A DNA stretch of 64,000 nucleotides from Rhodovulum sp. MB263 (GCF_002073975.1 NZ_CP020384.1:2790001-2854000); one strand, 5' to 3'. Positions 20,275 to 30,588 are shown, counted from the first letter of the stretch. The notes: generated by a model not told the origin, from the letters alone. A program made the numbers and translations.

Positions 20275-20925
20275 ATGTTTTCCCTGACGGGACGCAAGAC
20301 AGAGATGGTCCGCGAAGACGAGGCGCTGAAAGGCCGCGCCGAGCCGATCGCGACCGCCGAGACCCATTACGTCTTCGGGCGCCCGCTCAAGGCCCCGGTT
20401 CCCGAGGGAATGCAGGAGATCGTCTTCGGCATGGGCTGTTTCTGGGGCGTCGAGCGGCTGTTCTGGAAGCTGCCGGGGGTCTGGATGACCGCGGCAGGCT
20501 ATGCCGGGGGCTTCACCCCGAACCCGACCTATGAGGAGATCTGCACCGGGCGCACCGGTCATGCCGAGGTGGTGCGCGTCGTCCATGCCCCGGCAGAGAT
20601 TTCGCTCGGGCGGCTTCTGGCCGCCTTCTGGGAGGGCCATGACCCGACCCAGGGCATGCGCCAGGGCAATGACCGGGGCACCCAGTACCGCTCGGCGATC
20701 TTCACCCTGACCGAGGCGCAAAGGGCCGCCGCCGAGGCCAGTCTCGCCACCTATCAGGAGCGGCTGCGGGCGGCGGGCTACCGCGCGATCACCACCGAGA
20801 TCCGGGCCGCACCGCCCTTCTTTTATGCCGAAGCCTATCACCAGCAATACCTTGCCAAGAATCCGGGCGGTTATTGCGGGCTCGGCGGCACCGGGGTAAC
20901 TTGTCCCGGGGGGAAGGACGCCTGA
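20275..20925 (+). CDS. msrA: Peptide-methionine (S)-S-oxide reductase
   Basis: MsrA of 216 residues repairs methionine-S-sulfoxide in proteins. The catalytic motif GCFWGVE has nucleophilic Cys55. [24 protein letters not shown] and [21 protein letters not shown] are family signatures (each only part-quoted here). A C-terminal Cys in [13 protein letters not shown] may be resolving. The ATG at 20275 has GGAGG seven bases upstream. The next gene starts 24 bases later, so both are probably cotranscribed. Confidence 0.96.
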   Translation: MFSLTGRKTEMVREDEALKGRAEPIATAETHYVFGRPLKAPVPEGMQEIVFGMGCFWGVERLFWKLPGVWMTAAGYAGGFTPNPTYEEICTGRTGHAEVVRVVHAPAEISLGRLLAAFWEGHDPTQGMRQGNDRGTQYRSAIFTLTEAQRAAAEASLATYQERLRAAGYRAITTEIRAAPPFFYAEAYHQQYLAKNPGGYCGLGGTGVTCPGGKDA

Positions 20926-20949
20926 TCCGAGGGGCCATCGGCAAAGACC

Positions 20950-21507
20950 ATGGGGCTACGCATTCACATCACCGGCGCCAGCGGCGCGGGCTGTTCGACG
21001 CTGGCGCGGGGGCTGGCCATCCGGCTGGCCTCGCAATGTTTCGACACGGACGATTTCTACTGGCATCCCTCCGATCCGCCCTTCACCCGCAAACGCCCGC
21101 CCGAGGAGCGGCTGGCCCTGATGCAGGACGTGTTCCTGCCGCGTCCCGACTGGATCCTGGCGGGGTCCATGCTGGGCTGGGGCGACCGGCTTGCCCCCCG
21201 CTTCACCCATGTCGTTTTCCTGGCCCTGCCGCCCGCGCGGCGGCTGGCGCGGCTCAGGCGGCGCGAGCATCTGCGCTATGGCGATGCGATCCTGCCGGGC
21301 GGGCCCAGGGCAGAGCCTCATCAGGCCTTCATGGATTATGCGATGGGCTACGATTTCCCCGACTTCACCGGGCGCACCCGGCGCAAGCACGAGCTCTGGC
21401 TCGGAGAGCTGCCCTGTCCGGTGATCCGGTTCGACGCCTCCGAACCGCCCGAGGCGCTGGTCGAGGCGGCGATCGCGGCGCTTGACCAGACCGTCGGCGC
21501 GGCCTAG
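20950..21507 (+). CDS. P-loop kinase-like AAA family protein
   Basis: A 185-residue P-loop NTPase resembling adenylate/shikimate kinase-fold proteins. The Walker A motif GASGAGCST lies at residues 9-17. CFDTDDFYWHPSDPPFTRKR is a conserved stretch of this uncharacterised family, probably the acceptor-site Asp pair. A lid-like arginine-rich segment PARRLARLRRREHLRYG follows. The substrate is unknown. It follows msrA by 24 bases and precedes prmA by 41. Confidence 0.8.
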   Translation: MGLRIHITGASGAGCSTLARGLAIRLASQCFDTDDFYWHPSDPPFTRKRPPEERLALMQDVFLPRPDWILAGSMLGWGDRLAPRFTHVVFLALPPARRLARLRRREHLRYGDAILPGGPRAEPHQAFMDYAMGYDFPDFTGRTRRKHELWLGELPCPVIRFDASEPPEALVEAAIAALDQTVGAA

Positions 21508-21548
21508 GCGCTGGGTCCTGTTTTCCGACCACCCGAAAGGCCGCCCCG

Positions 21549-22427
21549 ATGCCCACCTATTCCGCGCTGACCACGCTGACCGCCCAGGAGGCCGCCGAGG
21601 CGCTGGCCGAGGCCATCGAGGAGCGGCTCGATCCCGAGCCCATGGGCGTGGGCGTCTTCGAGATCGAGGATGGCTCGGGGCTGTGGGAACTTGGCGCCTT
21701 CTTCACCGAGCCGCCCGACGAGGCCGGGCTGGCGCTCCTGGCGGCGCTTCACGGCGCACGCCCCTTCATGGTGTCCGAAGTGCCCGAGACCGACTGGGTG
21801 GCCAAGGTCCGGCGCGATCTCGCCCCCGTAGAGGCCGGACGGTTCTTCCTGTATGGCAGCCACGATGCCGACCGCGTCCCCGAGGGGCCGGTGCCGCTTC
21901 TGATCGAGGCCTCGATGGCCTTCGGCACCGGGCATCACGGCACCACGCTGGGCTGCCTCTGCGCCGTCGACCGGCTGGCCGAGGCGGGCTTCGCGCCGCG
22001 CGCGGTGGCCGATATCGGCTGCGGCACGGCGGTTCTGGCGATGGCGGCGGCGCATCTGTGGCAGGTGCCGGTCCTTGCCTCAGACATCGATCCGGTGGCC
22101 GTCGAGGTGGCCGAGGCCAATGTCGCGGCCAACGGGCTGTCCGGGCGCATCCGCTGCCTCGAGGCGACCGGGTTCGATCATCCCGCGCTGGCGGCCGAGG
22201 CGCCGTTCGGTCTGATCTTCGCCAATATCCTGAAGGCGCCGCTGATCGAGCTGGCCCCCGAAATCGCCGCGCGACTGGCGCCCGGCGGCATCGCGATCCT
22301 GTCGGGGCTATTGAACGAACAGGCCGAAGATGTGGCCGCGGCCTATGCCGCCTGCGGCCTCGGCCTGCAGGGCTCCGAGCAGATCGGCGACTGGACGACG
22401 CTGTGCATGCAAAAGCCCGCCGCCTAG
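21549..22427 (+). CDS. prmA: Ribosomal protein L11 methyltransferase
   Basis: A 292-residue SAM-dependent methyltransferase that trimethylates ribosomal protein L11. The N-terminal substrate-recognition part is followed by the PrmA signature EASMAFGTGHHGTTLGCL, then the SAM-binding ADIGCGTAVLAMAAA and the NILKAPLIELAPEIA motif (NPPY-like position). Length is typical. It is the last of three plus-strand genes and is followed by a hairpin. Confidence 0.95.
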   Translation: MPTYSALTTLTAQEAAEALAEAIEERLDPEPMGVGVFEIEDGSGLWELGAFFTEPPDEAGLALLAALHGARPFMVSEVPETDWVAKVRRDLAPVEAGRFFLYGSHDADRVPEGPVPLLIEASMAFGTGHHGTTLGCLCAVDRLAEAGFAPRAVADIGCGTAVLAMAAAHLWQVPVLASDIDPVAVEVAEANVAANGLSGRIRCLEATGFDHPALAAEAPFGLIFANILKAPLIELAPEIAARLAPGGIAILSGLLNEQAEDVAAAYAACGLGLQGSEQIGDWTTLCMQKPAA

Positions 22428-22447
22428 GACATCGGCGGGCGGATCGG

Positions 22448-22471
22448 GCCGGAGAGACGCCTCTCTCCGGC
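22448..22471 (+). terminator. Hairpin after prmA
   Basis: GCCGGAGAG and CTCTCCGGC form a 9-bp stem with a 6-nt loop, 21 bases beyond the prmA stop. No T run follows. Confidence 0.5.
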
Positions 22472-22599
22472 TCTGACGTCCGGCGCCAGCGCCGCGCCAT
22501 GGCCTGAAGCCCGGTTCTTCTGCATCCATGCGCGGGCCCCGACAGCCCTGCCCCTCCAGAGAGATCGCACTGCCACGGAGCCCCTCTGGGCCGCGGGGC

Positions 22600-23841
22600 C
22601 TATTCGGCCGGAGCGGGCATCAGCCGCGAGAACACAGTCTCGTTGCCGGGCGCGGGATGGCGCGGGATCATCAGCGCCAGCGCCAGCGATGTCGCCGCCA
22701 TGCCGGCCGCCAGCAGGAACACTCCGCCCGGCGAGGTGACCCAGAGATAGCCCAGCGCCGCTGGCAGGAAGACCGCCGCGATGTGGTTGATGGTGAAGGC
22801 CACGGCGGCGGTGGGGGCGATGTCGCCCGGATCGGCGATCTTCTGGAAATAGGTCTTGAGCGCGAAGGCAAGCGCGAAGAACATGTGGTCGATCACGTAA
22901 AGCGTGGCGGCCAGCACCACGCCCCAGCCCAGGTAGTAGATCCCGCCATAGGCGAGGAAGACGCAGATCAGCCCGACATATTCGAAGGCCAGCGCCCGCC
23001 GCTCGCCCCAGCGTGCGACCGCCTTCCCCAGCAGCGGCGCGAAGAGCATGTTGGCCAGGAAGTTGATGAGGAAAAGTGCCGTGACCTCATGCACCTCGAA
23101 GCCGAACCGCTCGACCATCATGAAGGCCGCGAAGACGGTGAAGATCTGCCGCCGCGCGCCCGACATGAATTGCAGAAGGTAGTAAAGCCAGTAGCGGCGG
23201 CGCAGCACCAGCCGCTTGAGCTGCGGGTTCGGCGCCTCGAATTGCGGATAGGCAAGAAGGCAGAACAGCGCGGCCGCGGCGGTGAACCCGCCCGAGGCGA
23301 GATAGACGAAATTGTAGGACAGATCGAAGGTCTTCCAGGTGACGACCAGCAGCCCATAGGCCAGAAGCGAGGCGGCCGAGCCCGCCGCCATCAGCCAGCC
23401 CAGCGTTTGCGGCGCCCGGTCCTTCTCGATCCATTGCAGCTGCAGCGACTGGTTCACCGTCTCGTAATAGTGGAACCCGATCGAGCTGAGCATGGTGATG
23501 GTGAGGATGCCGCCGAGCGAGGGAAACCAGGCGGTCACGGCCGTCGCCGCCCCCAGAAGCAGAAGCGCGACCAGCCCCAGCACCTGCTCGCGCATGAACA
23601 TGATCAGCGCGATCACCCCGATCGCCAGAAAGCCCGGCACCTCGCGCACGGTATGCAGCCAGCCGATCTCGACCCCGGTGAAGCCCGCGGCCTCGATGAC
23701 GAAATTGTTCAGAAGCGCCGACCAGGTGGCGAAGCCCACCGGCATGGCAAAGGCCATCACGAACAGAAGCGAAACCGGGCGGCGCCAGAACGGCAGGGTT
23801 CCGGCGTCAGCAAGACGGACAGGTCGAAAATGCAGGGCCAT
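22600..23841 (-). CDS. MFS transporter
   Basis: A 413-residue major facilitator superfamily permease with about 12 hydrophobic segments spread over the whole chain. Examples are RPVSLLFVMAFAMPVGFATW at the start, FLAIGVIALIMF, GLVALLLLGAATAVTAWF and AALGYLWVTSPGGVFLLAAG near the end. A basic cytoplasmic loop (LKRLVLRRRYWLYY) lies mid-chain. I see no signature that fixes the substrate. It is divergent from the YeeE gene and convergent with prmA. Confidence 0.85.
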   Translation of the reverse strand: MALHFRPVRLADAGTLPFWRRPVSLLFVMAFAMPVGFATWSALLNNFVIEAAGFTGVEIGWLHTVREVPGFLAIGVIALIMFMREQVLGLVALLLLGAATAVTAWFPSLGGILTITMLSSIGFHYYETVNQSLQLQWIEKDRAPQTLGWLMAAGSAASLLAYGLLVVTWKTFDLSYNFVYLASGGFTAAAALFCLLAYPQFEAPNPQLKRLVLRRRYWLYYLLQFMSGARRQIFTVFAAFMMVERFGFEVHEVTALFLINFLANMLFAPLLGKAVARWGERRALAFEYVGLICVFLAYGGIYYLGWGVVLAATLYVIDHMFFALAFALKTYFQKIADPGDIAPTAAVAFTINHIAAVFLPAALGYLWVTSPGGVFLLAAGMAATSLALALMIPRHPAPGNETVFSRLMPAPAE

Positions 23842-23968
23842 GACGTTCCATTATCCGCGAAATCCCGGCTTGGCGAGACGATTCCCGCCGTCGCCTGCCC
23901 TGACCCAGATCAAGGCGGGACAGGCCGGACCCACGCAGACAAGCGCCTGAGGGAGAGAGGAGAAGCGC

Positions 23969-25033
23969 ATGGATATGGTCCAGCTGGTGGAGCGGTTCGG
24001 CGAGGGGCCGACGGCCGCGCTGTTCGGCCTGATCGCCGGCGCGATCTTCGGGGTCGCCGCGCAACGCTCGGCCTTCTGCCTGCGCGCGGCGACGGTCGAG
24101 GTCGCGCGCGGCCAATTGGGCGCGCGGCTGTCGGTCTGGCTCCTGTGCTTCTCGACCGCGCTGGTCTGGGTGCAGGCGGCCGAGCTGTCGGGGCTGATGC
24201 GCTCGGGGGATGCGCGGATCATGGCGGTGCCGGGCTCGTGGTCGGGGGCCATCGCGGGGGGGCTGCTCTTCGGCATCGGCATGGTGCTGGCGCGGGGCTG
24301 CGCCGGGCGGCTGCTGGTGCTGGCCGCGACCGGCAACCTGCGCTCGGTCGTCTCGGGGCTGATCTTCGCCGTCGTCGGACAGATGAGCCTGCATGGCTGG
24401 CTGGCGCCCTTGCGCGACCGGATCGCGGCGCTCTGGGTGACCGCGGGCGGGCGCAACAGCGATCTGCTGCGCGAGCTGGGGCTGCCGCGCGAAAGCGGGC
24501 TGGGACTTGGCCTCATGATCGCGGTGCTGGCGCTGTATCTGGCACGGCGCAACCGGATCTCGCGTGGCAGGCTGGTCTTCGGGGCGGGGGTGGGCTTTGC
24601 CGTCGCGGTCGGCTGGGTGCTGACCTTCGGGCTGTCGCAGGTGGCCTTCGACCCGGTCCAGGTGCAAAGCCTGACCTTCACCGGCCCCTCGGCCAACATG
24701 CTGATGTTCTTTCTCGAACGCCCGGCGCTTCTGCAATTCGACATCGGGCTGGTGCCGGGCGTCTTCCTCGGTGCCTTCGCCGCCGCCTGGATCGGGGGCG
24801 ATCTGCGGCTGCAGGGCTTCGAATCCGAGGTCAACATGCGCAAGGCGATGATCGGGGCGGCGCTGATGGGGTTCGGCGGCATGCTGGCAGGCGGCTGCTC
24901 GATCGGGGCGGGCGTGACCGGCAGCTCGATCTTCGCGGGCACCGCCTGGCTGGCGCTGTTCAGCATGTGGATCGGCGCGATGGCGACCGATTACCTGCTC
25001 GACCGGCCGACCGGCGCCGCGCGACCAGTCTGA
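23969..25033 (+). CDS. YeeE/YedE family sulfur (thiosulfate) transporter
   Basis: A 354-residue inner-membrane protein of the YeeE/YedE family, which imports thiosulfate or related sulfur species through a chain of cysteines. The key positions are visible: AQRSAFCLRAA near residue 38, LARGCAGRLL near residue 110 and GMLAGGCSIGAG near residue 305. Around nine hydrophobic segments are present. The ATG has GAGGAG upstream. Many homologs travel with a TusA-like carrier; none is next to this one, so substrate assignment is by family only. Confidence 0.88.
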   Translation: MDMVQLVERFGEGPTAALFGLIAGAIFGVAAQRSAFCLRAATVEVARGQLGARLSVWLLCFSTALVWVQAAELSGLMRSGDARIMAVPGSWSGAIAGGLLFGIGMVLARGCAGRLLVLAATGNLRSVVSGLIFAVVGQMSLHGWLAPLRDRIAALWVTAGGRNSDLLRELGLPRESGLGLGLMIAVLALYLARRNRISRGRLVFGAGVGFAVAVGWVLTFGLSQVAFDPVQVQSLTFTGPSANMLMFFLERPALLQFDIGLVPGVFLGAFAAAWIGGDLRLQGFESEVNMRKAMIGAALMGFGGMLAGGCSIGAGVTGSSIFAGTAWLALFSMWIGAMATDYLLDRPTGAARPV

Positions 25034-25073
25034 GCCCGACCCGTCTGAACCTTACATGTCTGGGCCTTACATG
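25029..25073. repeat. Degenerate 15-bp tandem repeat (3 copies) at yeeE/priA 3' ends
   Basis: Units TCTGAGCCCGACCCG, TCTGAACCTTACATG and TCTGGGCCTTACATG lie head to tail. The yeeE stop (TGA, 25031-25033) is in unit 1. The priA Met-stop (TTACAT on the plus strand) is in unit 3, and an identical TTACAT is in unit 2. Confidence 0.75.
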
Positions 25074-27256
25074 AAGCTTTGCGGGTCGATATCGACCGCG
25101 AGCCGCAGGTTCGGCGGCAGCTTGACCGGCGCGATCCAGTCGGAGATGGCGGCCTGCAGCGGCGCACCCTTCGGCGCCTTGACCAGAAGCCGGACCCGGT
25201 GGCGCCCGCGGATGCGCGCGACCGGCGCGGGCGCCGGGCCGAAGACCTGCGCCCCCACCCGGCGAAGCGCGCCGTCATTGCGGGCAAGCCAGATGCCCAG
25301 ATCGAAGGCGGGTTTCGCCTCGGGCGCCGACAGGATGATCCCCGCCATCCGTCCATAGGGCGGCACGCCCGCCGCGCGGCGCGCCTCGGCCTCGGCACGC
25401 CAGAAGCCCTCCTCGTCGCCGGTCAGGATCGCACGGATCACCGGATGATCGGGCTGATAGGTCTGCAAAAGCGCCAGCCCCCGCTCGGCCCCGCGCCCGG
25501 CCCGCCCCGCGACCTGGCGCATCAGCTGGAAGGTGCGCTCGGCCGCGCGCAGGTCAGACCCCTGCAGGCCCAGATCGGCATCGATCACGCCGACCAGCGT
25601 CAGCAGCGGAAAGTTGTGGCCCTTGGCCACCAGCTGGGTGCCGATGACGATATCGGCCTCGCCCCCCGCGATGGCCTCGATCTGGGCCTTGAGCGCTCGG
25701 GCCGAGCCGAACAGGTCCGAGGACAGCACCGCGACCCGCGCCTCGGGGAAAAGCGCCACCGCCTCTTCGGCCAGCCGCTCGACCCCCGGTCCGACCGGCG
25801 CCAGCTTGCCCTCGACCCCGCAGGACGGGCAGGCTTCGGGGATCGGACGGCTCTCGCCGCATTGATGGCAGACCAGGCGATGTTGGAAGCGATGCTCGAC
25901 CATCCGCGCATCGCAATGCTCGCAGCCGATCATGTGGCCGCAGGCGCGGCAGACCGTCAGGGGCGCATAGCCCCGCCGGTTCAGGAACAGAAGCGACTGC
26001 CGCGATGCCCCCAGCCGCGCCCGCACCTCGGCCTCGAGCGCGGGCGAGATCCAGCGCCCGGGGCCCGTATCCTCGGCGCGCATGTCGATGGTCTTCATCT
26101 CGGGCAGGGTTGCGGTGCCGAAGCGCGAGGACAGGTCGAGCCGGGCATATTTCCCGGCATCGGCATTGGCCCAGCTTTCCAGCGAGGGCGTGGCCGAGGC
26201 CAGAACCACCTGCGCGGAACAAAGCGAGGCCCGCAGCACCGCCATGTCGCGGGCGTTATACAGAACGCCCTCCTCCTGCTTGTAGGAGCTGTCATGCTCC
26301 TCGTCGACGACGATGAGGCCCAGATCGCGATAGGGCAGGAACAGCGCAGAGCGCGCGCCCACCACAAGCTGCACCCCGCCCTCGCCCGCCATCCGCCAGA
26401 GCCTGCGCCGCTCGACCGAGGTCACGCCCGAATGCCATTCGGCGGGGCGCGCGCCGAAACGGGCCTCGACCCGGGTCAGGAACTCGGCGGTCAGCGCGAT
26501 CTCGGGCAGAAGCACCAGCGCCTGACGGCCCTGCCGCAGGCAGGCGGCGACGGCCTCGAGATAGACCTCGGTCTTGCCCGAGCCGGTCACCCCCTTCAGC
26601 AGCGTCGTGCCATAGCCCCCCGAGGCGACGCCGTCACGAAGCGCCTGCGCGGCCAGGGCCTGATCGCCCGCCAGCGCCTTGCCGGGCCGCGTCGGGTCGA
26701 GCCCGGGATAGGGCCGGTCGCGCGGCAGATCCTCTTCCAGCACCGCGCCCGAGGGCAGGAGCCCCTTGATCACGCCGGGCGAGACCCCGGCCTCGGTCGC
26801 CAGCTCGGACAGGGTGAAAGAGAGCCCGCCGGAGGCCTCGAGCACCTCCAGCACCCGCTCGCGCGGGACGGTCATCCGCTCGGGCTGGCCCTCGCCCCGG
26901 CGATAGACGCGCAGCGCCCCCGGCGCCTCGCCCAGCCCCGGCGTCCGGGTCGCAAGCCGCAGCATCAGCGGCAAGGGCGTCAGCGTGTAATCGGCCGCCC
27001 GGGTCAGGAAGGCCCGCATCTCGTCCCGCATCGGGACGGCATCGAGAACCCGGCCGACCCGGCGCAGCTTGGCGGCATCGAAGCTGCCCTCGCCCGGCCC
27101 CCACACGACGCCCATCACCCGGCGCGGGCCCAGCGGCACCTCGACATAATCGCCAGGCCCGCAGCCGCCCTCGGGCGCCAGATAGTCGAGCACCCGGCCC
27201 AGCGGCTGCGCGGTCAGCACGCCCACCCGCGCGCCCTCGGGAAAGTCCTCCCTCAT
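25067..27256 (-). CDS. priA: Primosomal protein N' (replication restart helicase)
   Basis: PriA of 729 residues, a superfamily 2 3'-5' helicase that reloads the replisome at stalled forks. An N-terminal 3'-DNA-binding domain precedes Walker [10 protein letters not shown] (near residue 222) and the DEEH box [15 protein letters not shown] (near residue 317). The eight zinc-binding cysteines lie at about 430-475 ([23 protein letters not shown]). The ATG at 27256 gives [14 protein letters not shown]; an upstream frame would add 22 Pro/Arg-rich residues not typical of PriA. It is divergent from the transaldolase gene. Confidence 0.97.
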   Translation of the reverse strand: MREDFPEGARVGVLTAQPLGRVLDYLAPEGGCGPGDYVEVPLGPRRVMGVVWGPGEGSFDAAKLRRVGRVLDAVPMRDEMRAFLTRAADYTLTPLPLMLRLATRTPGLGEAPGALRVYRRGEGQPERMTVPRERVLEVLEASGGLSFTLSELATEAGVSPGVIKGLLPSGAVLEEDLPRDRPYPGLDPTRPGKALAGDQALAAQALRDGVASGGYGTTLLKGVTGSGKTEVYLEAVAACLRQGRQALVLLPEIALTAEFLTRVEARFGARPAEWHSGVTSVERRRLWRMAGEGGVQLVVGARSALFLPYRDLGLIVVDEEHDSSYKQEEGVLYNARDMAVLRASLCSAQVVLASATPSLESWANADAGKYARLDLSSRFGTATLPEMKTIDMRAEDTGPGRWISPALEAEVRARLGASRQSLLFLNRRGYAPLTVCRACGHMIGCEHCDARMVEHRFQHRLVCHQCGESRPIPEACPSCGVEGKLAPVGPGVERLAEEAVALFPEARVAVLSSDLFGSARALKAQIEAIAGGEADIVIGTQLVAKGHNFPLLTLVGVIDADLGLQGSDLRAAERTFQLMRQVAGRAGRGAERGLALLQTYQPDHPVIRAILTGDEEGFWRAEAEARRAAGVPPYGRMAGIILSAPEAKPAFDLGIWLARNDGALRRVGAQVFGPAPAPVARIRGRHRVRLLVKAPKGAPLQAAISDWIAPVKLPPNLRLAVDIDPQSFM

Positions 27257-27373
27257 CGCGCCGCCCCGCCCGATCGGAGGTTCAGCCCGTGTGCCGGGCG
27301 GGGTTTCGGCCCGGCCCGGCATCGGCTATCACCGGCGCGACAGATTGCAGCAAGGCCCGGGGAGGCTTCTTCC

Positions 27374-28027
27374 ATGAAATTCTTCGTCGATACCGCCGAT
27401 ATCGAGGCGATCCGCGAACTCCACGATCTCGGGATCGTGGATGGCGTGACCACCAACCCGTCGCTGATCCTGAAATCGGGCCGCGACATCCTAGAGGTCA
27501 CGAAGGAGATCTGCGATCTGGTCGCGGGCCCGGTCTCGGCCGAGGTGGTGGCGACCGAGGCCGCCGCGATGATCGAGGAAGGCCGCAAGCTCGCGAAGAT
27601 CGCGCCCAACATCGCGGTCAAGGTGCCGCTGACATGGGACGGGCTGAAGGCCTGCAAGACGCTTTCCGGCGAAGGGCACATGGTCAATGTCACGCTGTGT
27701 TTCTCCGCCGCGCAGGCGATCCTTGCCGCCAAGGCCGGTGCCACCTTCATCTCGCCCTTCATCGGGCGTCTCGACGACATCAACCTCGACGGTCTGGACC
27801 TGATCGCCGATATCCGCACGATCTACAACAACTACGATTTCAGGACCGAGATCCTCGCCGCCTCGATCCGCTCGGTCAACCATATCAGCGAGGCCGCCAA
27901 GATCGGCGCCGATGTCGTGACCGCGCCGCCCTCGGTCCTCAAGCAGATGGCCGCGCATCCGCTGACCGACAAGGGTCTCGCCGCCTTCATGGCCGACTGG
28001 CAAAAAACGGGGCAGAAAATCCTCTGA
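27374..28027 (+). CDS. tal: Transaldolase (short, fructose-6-phosphate aldolase-like type)
   Basis: A 217-residue enzyme of the TalC/FSA subfamily, acting in the non-oxidative pentose phosphate pathway. The N-terminus [20 protein letters not shown] and [11 protein letters not shown] are signatures. The Schiff-base lysine is Lys83 in [11 protein letters not shown], and [11 protein letters not shown] follows. A GGAGG lies 9 bases upstream of the ATG. The gene order priA, tal, DUF484, xerC is one I associate with Rhodobacterales. Confidence 0.95.
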   Translation: MKFFVDTADIEAIRELHDLGIVDGVTTNPSLILKSGRDILEVTKEICDLVAGPVSAEVVATEAAAMIEEGRKLAKIAPNIAVKVPLTWDGLKACKTLSGEGHMVNVTLCFSAAQAILAAKAGATFISPFIGRLDDINLDGLDLIADIRTIYNNYDFRTEILAASIRSVNHISEAAKIGADVVTAPPSVLKQMAAHPLTDKGLAAFMADWQKTGQKIL

Positions 28028-28073
28028 GCCTGGTGTATCCTGCCTCAAAACACGATCCCATGAGGCAGGAAAC

Positions 28074-28781
28074 ATGAGCAGCAATGCCGCGATAGCGGAC
28101 GATCTTCGCGCGAGGATCATCAACGAACCCACGGTGATCCTCGACGACCCGGACGTGATGCGCGCCCTGGTCGCGGCCAATGACAAGATGATGGGCGCCA
28201 ATATCGTCGATCTGCGCGGCATCGCGATGGACCGGCTCGAGGCGCGGCTCGACCAGCTCGAAGAGACCCACCGCTCGGTCATCGCGGCGGCCTACGAGAA
28301 TCTCGCGGGCACCAACCAGATCCACCGCGCCGTGCTGCGGCTTCTGGAGGCGCCCGATTTCGAGACCCTGCTGGGGCTTCTCGACGACGATCTGGCCGCG
28401 ACCCTGCGCGTCGATTGCGTGCGGCTTGTCCTTGAGACCGACGGCGACCAGGCCGGGGCGGCGCCGGCCGTGCCCGGCGAGGCATTGCGGATGATGGGCC
28501 CGGGCTTTGCCCGCGGCTATGCCGGCAACGGCACCAGCCGGCCGCCCCGCCGGGTGGTGCTGCGCCGCACCGGCCCGCATTGCGAACAGGTCTACGGCTC
28601 CGAGGCGGGCGCGTTGCGCTCCGAGGCGCTGCTGACGCTCGATCTGGGGCCGGAGCGGCGGCCCGCGTTGCTGGCGCTGGGCTCGGCCGATCCGCAGCAA
28701 TTCACCCCCAATCAGGGCACCGACCTGATGGATTTCTTCGCCGGCACCGTCGAGCGGGTGCTGCGGCGCTGGCTGGCGTGA
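28074..28781 (+). CDS. DUF484 family protein
   Basis: A 235-residue cytoplasmic protein of the DUF484 (GAF-like) family, which usually lies directly ahead of xerC. The N-terminal stretch FLxxPDV-like INEPTVILDDPDVMRALVAA is the family signature, followed by a coiled-coil-like segment (LEARLDQLEETHRSVI). The rest is a GAF-type fold ending in NQGTDLMDFFAGTVERVL. Its stop codon overlaps the GTG start of xerC (GTGA), so the two are translationally coupled. Function is unknown; a role tied to chromosome segregation is only guilt by association. Confidence 0.9.
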   Translation: MSSNAAIADDLRARIINEPTVILDDPDVMRALVAANDKMMGANIVDLRGIAMDRLEARLDQLEETHRSVIAAAYENLAGTNQIHRAVLRLLEAPDFETLLGLLDDDLAATLRVDCVRLVLETDGDQAGAAPAVPGEALRMMGPGFARGYAGNGTSRPPRRVVLRRTGPHCEQVYGSEAGALRSEALLTLDLGPERRPALLALGSADPQQFTPNQGTDLMDFFAGTVERVLRRWLA

Positions 28782-29701
28782 GCCTCGCGCTCAGCCCGGC
28801 GCTGCGCGACGCGCTCGAGGCCTGGCTGGCCGAAGAGCGCGCCCTGGACGGCGCCTCCGAGGCCACGATCCGGGCCTATGCCACCGATCTGCGCGGATTT
28901 CTGGGCTTTCTCGCCGAATATGACGGCGCGCCCGCCGGTCCGGCCCGGCTGAAACAGGTCGGGCTGCGCGATCTGCGGGCCTGGATGGCGCATGAGCGCG
29001 GCCGCGGGCTCGGGCCGCGCTCGCTGGCGCGGGCGCTGTCGGCGGTGAAGGGGTTCTTCCGCTGGTTCGGCAGGCGCGAGGGCTTCGAGCCGACCGCGGT
29101 GCTGTCGGTCCGCGCGCCGAAATTCACCCGCAAGTTGCCCCGCCCGCTGGCCGAGGAGGCCGCCCGCGAGGTGATCGCCGATCTCGGCACGACCCCGGCC
29201 GCACCCTGGATCGCGGCGCGCGACGCGGCGGTCGCGACGCTGCTTTATGGCTCGGGGCTCCGGATTTCCGAGGCGCTGGGGCTGAGGGGGCGCGATGCGC
29301 CGCTGCCCGAGGTGCTGCGGATCCGCGGCAAGGGCGGCAAGGAGCGGCTGGTGCCGGTGCTGCCGGTGGCGCGCCAGGCGGTCGAGGCCTATCTCGGGCT
29401 CTGCCCGTTCGAGAAGACCCCCGAGGCGCCCCTGTTCCGCGGCGCCCGCGGCGGGGCGCTGAACCCGCGGCTGGTGGCCCGGGCGATGGAAGGCGCGCGC
29501 ATCCGGCTGGGTCTGCCCGCCTCGGCCACACCGCATGCGCTGCGTCACAGCTTTGCCACGCATCTGCTGGCGGCGGGCGGCGATCTCCGCACCATCCAGC
29601 AGCTTCTGGGCCATGCCTCGCTGTCGACGACGCAGGCCTATACCGCGGTCGATACGGCCCGGCTGATGGAGATATACGAGGCCGCCCATCCCAAGGCCTG
29701 A
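28778..29701 (+). CDS. xerC: Tyrosine recombinase XerC
   Basis: A 307-residue site-specific recombinase that with XerD resolves chromosome dimers at dif. The N-terminal SAM-like core-binding domain is followed by the catalytic domain with Arg in GSGLRISEALGL, the lysine hairpin RIRGKGGKERLVPV, His-x-x-Arg in HALRHSFATHLL and the nucleophilic Tyr in STTQAYTAV. I start at GTG 28778, which overlaps the DUF484 stop. The open frame extends further upstream only through DUF484. It is a core gene, not a phage integrase. Confidence 0.95.
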   Translation: MSLALSPALRDALEAWLAEERALDGASEATIRAYATDLRGFLGFLAEYDGAPAGPARLKQVGLRDLRAWMAHERGRGLGPRSLARALSAVKGFFRWFGRREGFEPTAVLSVRAPKFTRKLPRPLAEEAAREVIADLGTTPAAPWIAARDAAVATLLYGSGLRISEALGLRGRDAPLPEVLRIRGKGGKERLVPVLPVARQAVEAYLGLCPFEKTPEAPLFRGARGGALNPRLVARAMEGARIRLGLPASATPHALRHSFATHLLAAGGDLRTIQQLLGHASLSTTQAYTAVDTARLMEIYEAAHPKA

Positions 29702-29875
29702 GCGGCGGGCATCCGCGGACCGGAGCCCGGCACGTATCGGCGCATCGGCACATAGATGCCCCGATCATGTCCAATTTGATCCACCTTTCCGCTGTTCAAT
29801 GGCAGGGCCCGGATCGTGTCCCCCGACATCCCCCGACACGGCGCCGGCCCATTGCGACTGCTGGAAAGGACCGCC

Positions 29876-30298
29876 ATGAATATCTCGATGACCAGCTCGG
29901 CACTTACCGGGCTTGGCGCTGCGCGGCAAAGCCCTCCGCCGGCGTCTCCGCCCCCGGAGGTCGCCGACAGGACCTCGCAGCGCGCCGAAGAAAAGCGTCT
30001 CGACCGCCTCGAGGCGCAAGACAGCAAGGATACCGCGACCTCCACGCTGTCGCTGGCACGCTCCGACGACACCTCGGAAACCACCCGCGAGACCGACGCA
30101 TCGGCCGCGCTGAACCTGCGGAGCGAGGTTGCCAATGATGCGCCGCCGCCCCCGCCGCCGCCCAGCCAGACCGAATCGATCATGCAGGGCATCATCTCGA
30201 GCCTGAGCGATACCGGCTCTTCGGCGGATCAGGCCACGACCCAGGCCGAAGCGCTGTACACTGCGATGCAACGGATGCTGACGGAAAGCGCCGCCTGA
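29876..30298 (+). CDS. Hypothetical protein, proline/serine-rich
   Basis: A 140-residue protein I do not recognise. It begins MNISMTSSALTGLG, has a charged Arg/Glu/Asp middle and a run of eight prolines near residue 100, and ends with a predicted helix SADQATTQAEALYTAMQRML. There is no signal peptide, cysteine or membrane segment. The ATG is preceded by GGAAAGGA, a good ribosome binding site. It lies between xerC and another low-complexity protein on the same strand. Both look intrinsically disordered with a short C-terminal helix. Confidence 0.6.
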   Translation: MNISMTSSALTGLGAARQSPPPASPPPEVADRTSQRAEEKRLDRLEAQDSKDTATSTLSLARSDDTSETTRETDASAALNLRSEVANDAPPPPPPPSQTESIMQGIISSLSDTGSSADQATTQAEALYTAMQRMLTESAA

Positions 30299-30588
30299 CC
30301 CGGGCTGCGCCCTACCCCTTGACACCCCCTTCCTCCCCCCTGGCTTGACGGCCGGGGGTCGGAGGGCGTCGGCGTTTTGCCCCTGACACGCCGCCCCCCG
30401 GGGATGCCGGGGCCCTGGCCCGAAAGCGCCCTGTACGCCCGGGCTCCTTCGCCCCAATACTTTCAAATCCTGAAAAATCCTCTGGAAAAACCCGCGTCAA
30501 GCGAGGTTGCCCCAACGGTCCCGTTCAGCTTTGGCCAAGGACTTCTTCCGAGCATGGGGCTCCACCTGTCTGCTCAGAAGGAGAGACC

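Noticed and set aside
25079-27373. Very long plus-strand frame running into the transaldolase gene
   Set aside because: The first 765 codons are antisense to priA. Only the part from 27374 is the transaldolase, with its own ribosome binding site.
28778-29701. Tyrosine recombinase as sign of a prophage or integrative element
   Set aside because: It is XerC: coupled to DUF484, core-gene order, no att duplication or phage genes near.
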